A model generated the notes under the pieces. That model was given only the letters and a program-made list of their open reading frames with translations. It had not been told where the DNA came from and did no database searches. The position numbers and the translations under genes were made by a program. A stretch of 24,840 nt of DNA from a virus, in the IMG/VR virus record IMGVR_UViG_3300030060_005467, positions 1-24,840 of that record; one strand, given 5' to 3'. Each line of letters begins with the position of its first letter. Within the stretch, counting starts at the first letter, position 1. Below are positions 16,601 to 22,000 of this stretch, one piece after another.

Positions 16601-16757
16601 TGCTTTCCGTTATACCAGTATTACCATAATCAATACCACTTGTTAATCCACTAAACGGTACACCAAAGACTGTGGCACCACTTAAAGTAGTAGATGTTTT
16701 CTCTCTTTGTTTTATCTGTCTATTATCTGAATAATCTAATTTTGTTCTAAAGGACAT
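13635..16757 (-). CDS. Long tail fibre with beta-solenoid repeats
   Basis: A 1040-residue fibre, first gene of the tail operon. Residues 1-200 are Ser/Thr/Gly-rich and probably attach to the tail. Residues about 205-345 have a 'GGKFYKFAYNTKHLIG', 'EQYPNDIIYYDV', 'GFITYREDTVNNISAHYDWRNVIHRRF' domain that I know from tail proteins of marine Bacteroidota phages. Residues about 479-970 contain some 20 copies of an IG-x5-I-x-I unit, mostly spaced 17-18 residues, predicting an elongated beta-solenoid. The C-terminus 'YNGVVFDKKSADGNRWSINIDNSGVF' is a strand-rich tip. No hydrolase active site is evident, so receptor binding is more likely than depolymerisation. Plus-strand open frames inside are antisense shadows. 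Confidence 0.8.
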   Translation of the reverse strand: MSFRTKLDYSDNRQIKQREKTSTTLSGATVFGVPFSGLTSGIDYGNTGITESNSVVIYGSFSGNTTTTTFTWPDARMSIVDTYLSAITSSNSAQTQNSGVVLVENQTTTIDGNPVVLSYSGVSVGNINVSAMTETSPGIYTGTTSMTIFDVYSASSLDYTGRTIWSDCKEISRTRKLIITDNPLAGHVWTCSSGEGLGSWQPVSGITSGMSATTYNDLSNAISNSGLIGGKFYKFAYNTKHLIGGTTAEYNDTSVHYDDGTGVKSTLTAETENFLVLAIAPNKIHTEVYSEQYPNDIIYYDVTDNLTEDGLQSRPGFITYREDTVNNISAHYDWRNVIHRRFDMDVTDTGTARVADFKTMIGFDATPSTVNHPVVYNSSSGGDLIPGFANFSTAGHADIGAMNTHTDGTFRDFKTFVGMGANIYGTESPRFINIHIDNSESQASITSGSGVISTTLTSSIYGKIANVVFFTKSAENVRIGKNASGVMVTGGVIKEINIGDNNENIIIGGSLAAPTYNGITASTANFSENIVIGSNNRNVLVSSGVRRLTMGSSNTGVIFQALSNNNTLGSYNTLVYSYYSNNNKLGDWMTNIRISNSNNVTLGSECNDIDLVKNGVPSVTPVNATFPDGFGSSITTSESTDRGIVIGPLCKKMFITSSSASNIGAKCENIILFGSLYNEIGPSSKNITNVNGQYVTIGDSVLDVEINGVASANIGNKSTGIKILQGTPSATISTIGEFCSNVLISNGISDFSIGNACTGIYLSGTASKIKIGDYNENIIARNSKELIIGNRNADIFLESSEFTKIGDYNSNIALADVGLVFKPGYPSFTSYSFRLDNAIYGRAYNSATTFLTGSTAPASGGSDWSASLGTRNGLTPGTYNSRSVIGNNCEEIFIVNSDDCVIGDNTTNIAIGCDTTYSNSYTLGNTGGYMNSINLATVTGATVLDGKLCHETVIGSNCDNIRVIGIGQSGNTFSDNITNVKSVTGFTFASNSVLVDGNAVTATTSYNGVVFDKKSADGNRWSINIDNSGVFSASTTTKLQ
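13850..15323 (-). repeat. Protein-level tandem repeat of the fibre solenoid (about 20 units)
   Basis: Within the fibre gene, a motif of the form (I/L)-G-x-x-x-x-x-I-x-(I/L) recurs with a usual period of 17-18 residues (51-54 bases), e.g. IGAKCENIIL, IGDYNENIIA, IGNNCEEIFI. Nucleotide copies have diverged, so it is not a simple DNA repeat. A few units are longer by 3-20 residues, suggesting loops that project from the solenoid. Confidence 0.8.
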
Positions 16758-16773
16758 ATTAAAATGGTTTTAT

Positions 16774-16781
16774 TATAAATA
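16774..16781 (+). promoter_or_regulatory. T4-late-like TATAAATA box, plus-strand cluster
   Basis: TATAAATA ending 39 bases before the ATG at 16821. It faces a reverse-strand copy at 16798-16805 in the same 63-base divergent gap. The leader it would create contains AAGGA five bases before the ATG, one of the few Shine-Dalgarno-like sites in the window. Confidence 0.5.
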
Positions 16782-16797
16782 TTACTAATTTTCATTA

Positions 16798-16805
16798 TAT
16801 TTATA
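16798..16805 (-). promoter_or_regulatory. T4-late-like TATAAATA box, fibre operon
   Basis: On the minus strand TATAAATA ends 40 bases before the fibre ATG at 16757. The two opposed boxes overlap in reach, and each has a nearly identical leader length, which favours a genuine divergent late promoter pair over chance. Confidence 0.5.
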
Positions 16806-16820
16806 TTAAAAAGGATATTT

Positions 16821-17423
16821 ATGAAATTTAGTAAGAAAGATTTCCAAAAGAATTATAAAACAAAGGAGGTTGATGAACTATATGACCCGAACAAGGGTGA
16901 AATAGGCGGGGATACTGTAATTACACAAAATCAAATAAGTACAGATACTCAGGTTATACCAGCTGATGACACAACTGATAGAAAGAAGGGTATTTCTATT
17001 GATAGTGAGAAATTCGCTGCCAATACCAAAAACACCAGTGCTGATATAGCAAGGTCTATATTCAACATGGGTACACCCTACGGTTACGCACTTAGAGAAG
17101 ATGACGAGGACATGGAAGAGGAAGAAAGTGTGGAAGAGTCAGCTAAAGATAAAATGAAGAATATGATTAAGGAGTTGCTTAATTCTAAAAATGATTCATA
17201 TGAGATAGTTAAAAATACAAACTACTCAGACGTTAATAGAAATAAAATTCCAGACGTTGAAGAACTTGAAGATATTCACTTAAGTAAATTAACTTCAGAT
17301 TTTATTAAATCATTTAGTGATAAGTCACCAGAAGAAATTGCAATCGTAATAAACGATTTAATTATTAAATTAGGTGATTCAATACCATCAGACTATAAAA
17401 ATATAATTAAGGGTAATTTATAA
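16821..17423 (+). CDS. Acidic protein of unknown function (200 aa)
   Basis: I do not recognise this family. The N-terminus (1-75) is polar and looks disordered. A conserved-looking patch 'SADIARSIFNMGTPYGYALREDDED' (about 73-97) is followed by a strongly acidic run of Asp/Glu (95-109) and a helical segment 'KDKMKNMIKELLNSK'. The last 70 residues form a predicted helical domain ending in 'DYKNIIKGNL'. There is no membrane segment or signal. It leads a five-gene plus-strand cluster under a possible late promoter and has a Shine-Dalgarno-like AAGGA. The late-type promoter and disordered acidic character would fit an internal head or scaffold-like protein, but that is a guess. Confidence 0.75.
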   Translation: MKFSKKDFQKNYKTKEVDELYDPNKGEIGGDTVITQNQISTDTQVIPADDTTDRKKGISIDSEKFAANTKNTSADIARSIFNMGTPYGYALREDDEDMEEEESVEESAKDKMKNMIKELLNSKNDSYEIVKNTNYSDVNRNKIPDVEELEDIHLSKLTSDFIKSFSDKSPEEIAIVINDLIIKLGDSIPSDYKNIIKGNL

Positions 17424-17424
17424 T

Positions 17425-17907
17425 ATGAAAAATCTTAACGAAAAAAATGAAGAACACGAAAGTAGTACTTACACAGTACCACCACAATTTCATTCTTCGT
17501 TAGGTAAAAAAATAAGTGGTAATAATATTACTACTAAAATAAGTAGATTATCTAAAAAAGAAAATTTAACTGATGAAGAAGAAAAAACTCTTAAATGGTT
17601 AAAGGGTAAAAATAATGCGGAAGTAAATAAAATAGATGCCCAAAAAAGAATTATAATGAGAACTGACGGTGTTGGTAAAAAGAAGGGTGGTAATGCATTT
17701 ATAGATACCCATGAAAAAGATAAAGATAACGCCAATCCTACAAAGGTTGGTGGATTAGCAGATATGAAAGTCAGAGGTAAACATTCAAAAGTTTCTGACC
17801 AAATTGAAAACAATAGAGTACAATATTATGAATCATATAATAAAGAAATTAAAGATATGAAATATTTAATAGAGTACATGTGTAATAAGAATAATAAAAC
17901 AATTTAA
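17425..17907 (+). CDS. Lys/Asn-rich basic protein of unknown function (160 aa)
   Basis: A 160-residue basic, polar protein one base downstream of the acidic 200-residue gene. Features are a 'VPPQFHSSLGKKISG' segment near 18-32, a helical 'KENLTDEEEKTLKWLKGKNNAEV' stretch, a Gly/Lys patch 'DGVGKKKGGNAFIDTHEKDKD', and a C-terminal amphipathic helix 'EIKDMKYLIEYM'. It lacks membrane or secretion signals. Strong positive charge next to a strongly acidic neighbour could mean the two interact, or that this one binds nucleic acid. Neither is demonstrated. I know no family match. Confidence 0.7.
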   Translation: MKNLNEKNEEHESSTYTVPPQFHSSLGKKISGNNITTKISRLSKKENLTDEEEKTLKWLKGKNNAEVNKIDAQKRIIMRTDGVGKKKGGNAFIDTHEKDKDNANPTKVGGLADMKVRGKHSKVSDQIENNRVQYYESYNKEIKDMKYLIEYMCNKNNKTI

Positions 17908-17909
17908 TC

Positions 17910-18245
17910 ATGAGTAACAAACTAGAAGAAATAGCAATCTCTAAAAGAGAGAGTCTTATTGGTAAAAACAACTACAATAACGAAGACGATGCAAACAACT
18001 ATAGTACAAAACACACTAGAGCTATATCCGACACTGAAACACCAGTATATGGTAAAGGTACGGGTATATTTTTAGACACATACAATGGTGGTGGTGACTT
18101 TGATGTTAACGGTAACCCAGGAATCGCTGGCTCTGGTAGACTTGCAGCATTTGCAAACAATACATCTACATGGGGGTATGGCCCAACTCAATATTATAAA
18201 GCTCCAGACACTAGCCTAAACCAAGGTCAAGTAGTTATAGGTTAA
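17910..18245 (+). CDS. Gly-rich small protein of unknown function (111 aa)
   Basis: A 111-residue protein two bases after the previous gene. The first half is charged (an N-terminal helix 'KLEEIAISKRESLIGKNN'). The second half is Gly/Tyr/Asn-rich ('NGGGDFDVNGNPGIAGSGRLAAF', 'TWGYGPTQYYKAP'), more like a virion surface or assembly protein than an enzyme. No catalytic motif, signal or membrane segment is present. It shares orientation and tight spacing with the cluster that starts at 16821, so it is probably made at the same time. Function unknown. Confidence 0.7.
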   Translation: MSNKLEEIAISKRESLIGKNNYNNEDDANNYSTKHTRAISDTETPVYGKGTGIFLDTYNGGGDFDVNGNPGIAGSGRLAAFANNTSTWGYGPTQYYKAPDTSLNQGQVVIG

Positions 18246-18256
18246 AAAAAATTAAG

Positions 18257-18694
18257 ATGAAACTTTACAATATATTTAAATCGATTATATTAGAGGATAA
18301 GGAAACGTTATTAACTGAAAATGTTAAAGACGAAATACTTAAAGCTATTGACGGTAAATATAATGTTTGGTTTAAGTATAGGGACGATAATAACACTGTA
18401 ACCGATAGGTATGTTCAAATATATGACCTAGGTATGTCCGCTAAAAATAATGAAATGATAAGCGCATATCAATTAGGTGGTAATATAAAACCAACTAAAA
18501 AGGGTAATAAAGCATACGGGTGGAAACAGTTTAGATTAGATAAAATAATTGATGGGTCAATTAAACCCGTTAACATAACTTATAAACAACCAGTTAGTGA
18601 TTTACCTTCATATGGTGCTGGACCTAAATTTAATCCAAGTGGAAATAAAAATATGAGAGGTAATATAACGAGAGTAAATTTTAACGAAAAATGA
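18257..18694 (+). CDS. WYL-domain-like protein
   Basis: A 145-residue protein with a WYL-like core at about residues 27-102: 'EILKAIDGKYNVWFKYRDDNN' (first strand pair), 'DRYVQIYDLGMSAKNNEMISAYQLGG' (the central R..VP.gL.....w.l.AY pattern), and 'WKQFRLDKIIDGSI' (the R.FRLDRI closing strand). WYL domains are small Sm-like barrels that sense nucleic-acid or nucleotide ligands and usually sit behind a helix-turn-helix in regulators. Here no DNA-binding domain is attached. The N-terminal 25 residues form a short amphipathic helix (LYNIFKSIILED) and the last 40 are a Pro/Gly/Asn-rich tail. It overlaps the next gene by 4 bases (ATGA). Confidence 0.6.
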   Translation: MKLYNIFKSIILEDKETLLTENVKDEILKAIDGKYNVWFKYRDDNNTVTDRYVQIYDLGMSAKNNEMISAYQLGGNIKPTKKGNKAYGWKQFRLDKIIDGSIKPVNITYKQPVSDLPSYGAGPKFNPSGNKNMRGNITRVNFNEK

Positions 18695-19278
18695 ATTCAA
18701 TACCACAACCTGCAGACTTAAGCAAACTAAAGGGAATTTTAGGAAAAGCTAAAGCTGTTATGAATACAGTAAACGAAGGCAATTACCAAACTGGTAATAT
18801 AGACGCATCTTCATTAGTTCAAAATACAGATAATTATTCACAAACACCAGTTCAAGGTCAAATGCATAGTCAACCAAGCGCTTACGCTCCAAGTAGTGCG
18901 CCTCAAAGACCTATAACTGAAGAAGCCATAAGCAAATCTGGTATGCCAGATTCAATAAAAAAGATTATGTTGGAGAACCCAATTCAACAACCAAGCATGA
19001 ATCATTCCTTTAGTTTAGATGATGTATCTGAGCTTATGGAAGAAAAACCAATGCCAGCACCTACAGCTAATAGAGCAAGTAGGTCTCAAGTAAATGAATC
19101 GGTTATATCTCAACAAAATGATAAATTCACAGTTAGTGAATCAACATTAAGAAGCATCGTTAAAGATGTTTTAATTGAATATTTGACAACCGATTATCAA
19201 AAACAATTAACCGAAGGTGTGATTAAGAAAACAATTAACACTCTTATTAAAGAAGGTAAAATAAAAACAAAACGATAA
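18691..19278 (+). CDS. Unknown protein, disordered with C-terminal helices (195 aa)
   Basis: Starts inside the stop of the WYL-domain gene. Residues 1-30 are helical ('LSKLKGILGKAKAVMNTV'). Residues 35-130 are a Gln/Pro/Ser-rich, apparently disordered region. The C-terminus has two amphipathic helices, 'STLRSIVKDVLIEYLTTD' and 'GVIKKTINTLIKEGKIK'. A helix-disorder-helix plan with high Gln/Ser content resembles scaffold or internal-core proteins of myoviruses, but I cannot name a family. It is the last gene before a strong terminator, closing the cluster that began at 16821. Confidence 0.7.
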   Translation: MNSIPQPADLSKLKGILGKAKAVMNTVNEGNYQTGNIDASSLVQNTDNYSQTPVQGQMHSQPSAYAPSSAPQRPITEEAISKSGMPDSIKKIMLENPIQQPSMNHSFSLDDVSELMEEKPMPAPTANRASRSQVNESVISQQNDKFTVSESTLRSIVKDVLIEYLTTDYQKQLTEGVIKKTINTLIKEGKIKTKR

Positions 19279-19306
19279 CAAAATAAAGCGTTTAAAAAGA
19301 TTAATT

Positions 19307-19330
19307 AAGCCCATTTTTATGGGCTTTTTT
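19307..19330 (+). terminator. Rho-independent terminator after the 16821-19278 cluster
   Basis: An 8-base stem AAGCCCAT (19307-19314) / ATGGGCTT (19319-19326) with a TTTT loop, followed by further T residues (to 19330). It lies 28 bases past the last stop and separates the unknown cluster from the glycosyltransferase island. The 75 bases after it (to 19404) are AT-rich, and I see no clear promoter box there. Confidence 0.9.
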
Positions 19331-19404
19331 AATTATTAAAAATATACCAATTAATACTTTACTAATTATAATTAACACTTATCATTATGTAAAATTATAA
19401 TCAT

Positions 19405-20718
19405 ATGGAAAGTTACGCCAAAGACAAAGACTTGTCGTTAAATAAAAAAACAAAAATAAAAGTATTAGTATGTCCTTCAGATAGAACGGGGGTCGGTTAT
19501 TTTAGAAGCACTAAACCACACGTTACATTAGAAGAACTATATCCCGATGAATTTCATGTAGATATAGACTATACACCAAAATACGACAACGAAGAATGGC
19601 TTAAACAATATGATATAGTTCATTATCATAGAACATTCGGTCCTTTTGAGCAAATGGAACAAACCCTAAATAGGTTAGACAAATTAGGTATTATTAGTTT
19701 TATGGATATTGATGACCATTGGGCACCTGGTCAACATCACCCAGCTTATATGATGATTAAAAATAGCGGTATGGATGTTAAAATAAAAAACAACATCAAA
19801 TTAGCCAGAAATGTAATAACAACAACAGATTTATTTGCAGAAGTTATTAGAAAAATAAATCCAAATGTTTTTGTATTACCAAATGCGATTGACCCAAACG
19901 AATCCCAATACATACCTAAGTCTGAACCTTCAGAAAGACTTAGAATAGGTTGGCTCGGAGGTTCTTCTCACCTAAAAGACCTAGAGATATTAAACGGAGT
20001 TTCAGGTAAATTAAAATCAGAAGGCTTAATAGATAAAGTCCAATTTGTTATTTGTGGATTTGACCTTAGAGGTACCATAACTATGATTGACCAACAAACG
20101 GGTAAACAAACACAAAGACCAATCAAACCAATGGAAAGTGTTTGGTATCAATATGAAAAAATATTTACAGATAATTATACCACAATAAGTGAAGAATATA
20201 AAAACTTTTTACTTTCATTTAAAAATGAAGAATATTCTAATGTGGCTAATGAACCATACAGAAGAGTATGGACAAAACCAATTACTACATACGCCAGTAA
20301 CTACAACTTATTTGACGTTTCATTAGCCCCAATTGAAGAACACACATTTAATAAGGTTAAGTCTCAATTAAAAGTTATTGAAGCTGGATTTCATAAGAAA
20401 GCAATCATAGCTCAAGATTATGGTCCGTATCAAATTGACCTAGAGTCTTATTTAGTTAAAAGTGGTAATAAAAAAATACAAGAACCAGTTGTTAACCCAA
20501 AAGGTAACGCACTTTTAGTCAAAACCTCTAAAAACCATAAGGATTGGTATAGAAATATTAAGAGATTAATACAAAACCCAAATATGGTTGAGGATATTAG
20601 AAATAATTTACACGACACAGTTAAAAATACTTATAGTATTGAGGCTGTTTGTGAAGATAGAAGAAGATTATATATTAAACTACTAATAGATAAGGGTACA
20701 TTAGTAACTGTTTTATAA
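19405..20718 (+). CDS. GT4-like (GT-B fold) glycosyltransferase
   Basis: A 437-residue cytoplasmic glycosyltransferase. The N-lobe shows 'KVLVCPSDRTGVGYFRSTKPH' (19-39) and a 'FMDIDDHWAPGQHHPAY' segment (DIDDHW at 101-106) seen in family-4-like phage enzymes. The C-lobe opens with 'LRIGWLGGSSHLKDLE' (about 179-194), the usual donor-binding strand and loop. The signature 'PIEEHTFNKVKSQLKVIEAGFHKKAIIAQDYGPY' lies near 311-345 and corresponds to the E-x7-E region of GT4 enzymes. Donor and acceptor cannot be deduced. It starts the island after a terminator, without an obvious promoter, and is separated by 86 bases from the HD-like gene. Possible acceptors are DNA bases, virion proteins or host surface glycans. 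Confidence 0.88.
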   Translation: MESYAKDKDLSLNKKTKIKVLVCPSDRTGVGYFRSTKPHVTLEELYPDEFHVDIDYTPKYDNEEWLKQYDIVHYHRTFGPFEQMEQTLNRLDKLGIISFMDIDDHWAPGQHHPAYMMIKNSGMDVKIKNNIKLARNVITTTDLFAEVIRKINPNVFVLPNAIDPNESQYIPKSEPSERLRIGWLGGSSHLKDLEILNGVSGKLKSEGLIDKVQFVICGFDLRGTITMIDQQTGKQTQRPIKPMESVWYQYEKIFTDNYTTISEEYKNFLLSFKNEEYSNVANEPYRRVWTKPITTYASNYNLFDVSLAPIEEHTFNKVKSQLKVIEAGFHKKAIIAQDYGPYQIDLESYLVKSGNKKIQEPVVNPKGNALLVKTSKNHKDWYRNIKRLIQNPNMVEDIRNNLHDTVKNTYSIEAVCEDRRRLYIKLLIDKGTLVTVL

Positions 20719-20760
20719 AAAATATTTAAAAATTTAAGTACATTTATTGATAATAAAACG

Positions 20761-20768
20761 TATTTTTG
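20761..20768 (+). promoter_or_regulatory. Partial Bacteroidota promoter (-7 box only)
   Basis: TATTTTTG fits TAnnTTTG and lies 36 bases before the ATG at 20805, in an 86-base gap. No TTG is found 19-20 bases upstream (the nearest ends 11 bases away), so this is a half-match and possibly a weak promoter for the HD-like and dUTPase genes. Confidence 0.35.
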
Positions 20769-20804
20769 TGACATTATTAATAACTTAAAACTAAATATTA
20801 GATT

Positions 20805-21359
20805 ATGTTAACAGAAGAAAAAATTAAAAAGAATGTACAAAAATTTAACGAAACTGGGGTTAAATACGGTGTTATTAATGATGAATTAATAACACTACTT
20901 GGTGTAGACTTTATAACCGCACCATGTACTACCACAACAAAATTATATGGAGCTTATGAAGGTGGGTTAGTTCAGCACATACTAAACGTAACCAAACACG
21001 CTATAGCAATAAACAACTCACTACCAGAATCAAAACAAGTTACCAAAGAAGCTATTATTAGAGTGTGTTTAATTCATCAGATAGGTAAAGTAAACATGTA
21101 TTCTGAACAAACATCACAATGGCACAAAGACAACAAGGGTGAGATGTATACATTCAATGAAGAGTCGTTAAGTATGAGTACCGCTGAACGCTCAGTATTT
21201 TACGCTTTAAAATCAGGAATAGACTTAACTGAAGATGAGGTTTATGCCATATTTAACTATAATAGCGATTTCGCTTATTGGTCACTAGAAAAAGAAGGTG
21301 AAAAATTAGCATCATTACTTAAAACAGCTAACTTAATAGCAATAATTGAAGAAAAATAA
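20805..21359 (+). CDS. HD-domain-like protein with altered HD motif
   Basis: A 184-residue protein resembling phage and bacterial HD-superfamily phosphohydrolases: 'LYGAYEGGLVQHILNVTKHA' has the first metal-site histidine (H58), and 'EAIIRVCLIHQIGKVNMY' occupies the position of the usual 'LLHDIGK'. In this protein the invariant Asp is Gln (H91-Q92), read clearly as CAT CAG. The later 'ERSVFYALKSGIDLTEDEVYAIFNYN' helices match the family's C-terminal part. Loss of the Asp should weaken or abolish metal-dependent hydrolysis, so a regulatory, binding or repurposed role is likely. It lies directly before dUTPase, between two glycosyltransferase genes. Confidence 0.75.
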   Translation: MLTEEKIKKNVQKFNETGVKYGVINDELITLLGVDFITAPCTTTTKLYGAYEGGLVQHILNVTKHAIAINNSLPESKQVTKEAIIRVCLIHQIGKVNMYSEQTSQWHKDNKGEMYTFNEESLSMSTAERSVFYALKSGIDLTEDEVYAIFNYNSDFAYWSLEKEGEKLASLLKTANLIAIIEEK

Positions 21360-21369
21360 AATATTATTT

Positions 21370-21993
21370 ATGAATGAAATAGAAACATCATATGATGACA
21401 TAAACGAAAAACTATCTAGAGCCATAGACCCTAACGATAGTTATACCCTAGATGATTTTGATAAAGAATTTGGGAATGTTAGTCATACATTTGACCCAAC
21501 ACTTAATGGTAGTTTAGTAACAACCCCAAAGTACGATATTAAAATCAAAAATAATTCCAGAAACGAAACACCTAAGTATGAAACAAATGGTGCTGCTGGT
21601 TTTGACTTTAGGGCAAATTTAGAAGACGGTGAATCAATCGTAATAGGACCTTCAGGTAGCGGTAATAATGTGGCTATGGTACCAACTGGATTACATTTCC
21701 AATTACCTCCAATTATGGAACTTCAAGTAAGACCAAGAAGTGGATTGGCTGCTAAGAAATCAATCACGGTTTTAAACTCTCCAGGTACTGTAGATAGTGA
21801 TTACAGAGGTGAGGTTAAGGTAATACTAATTAATCATGGAACTGAAGATTTTGTTATAAGTAACGGAGACAGAATAGCCCAAGGAGTTATTTCTTCAGTA
21901 TTTAGTATGGATTATATAAACTTTAGTCAAGTTGATGAACTAGATGAAACGGAAAGAGGTTCTGGTGGATTTGGTAGTACAGGTATAAAATAA
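21370..21993 (+). CDS. dut: dUTPase (deoxyuridine triphosphatase)
   Basis: Hydrolyses dUTP to dUMP and pyrophosphate, keeping uracil out of phage DNA and feeding dTMP synthesis. All five trimeric dUTPase motifs are present (numbering from this ATG): 1 AAGFDFRA (about 75-82), 2 RPRSGLAAK (121-129), 3 NSPGTVDSDYRGEV with catalytic D142, 4 GDRIAQGV (166-173), 5 RGSGGFGSTG (196-205). The ATG at 21370 was chosen over an in-frame TTG at 21346 because it follows an AT-rich Bacteroidota-type leader and avoids overlap with the HD-like gene. The first ~55 residues before the fold are an acidic extension not found in typical 145-155-residue enzymes. Confidence 0.95.
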   Translation: MNEIETSYDDINEKLSRAIDPNDSYTLDDFDKEFGNVSHTFDPTLNGSLVTTPKYDIKIKNNSRNETPKYETNGAAGFDFRANLEDGESIVIGPSGSGNNVAMVPTGLHFQLPPIMELQVRPRSGLAAKKSITVLNSPGTVDSDYRGEVKVILINHGTEDFVISNGDRIAQGVISSVFSMDYINFSQVDELDETERGSGGFGSTGIK

Positions 21994-22000
21994 AATAAAC

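Noticed and set aside
19331-19404. Promoter for the first glycosyltransferase of the island
   Set aside because: Only imperfect boxes (such as TACTTTAC) without a TTG at the right distance; not strong enough to list.
21346-21369. TTG start giving an 8-residue longer dUTPase
   Set aside because: Overlaps the HD-like gene and uses a rare start, whereas ATG at 21370 has a normal AT-rich leader and leaves all five motifs intact.
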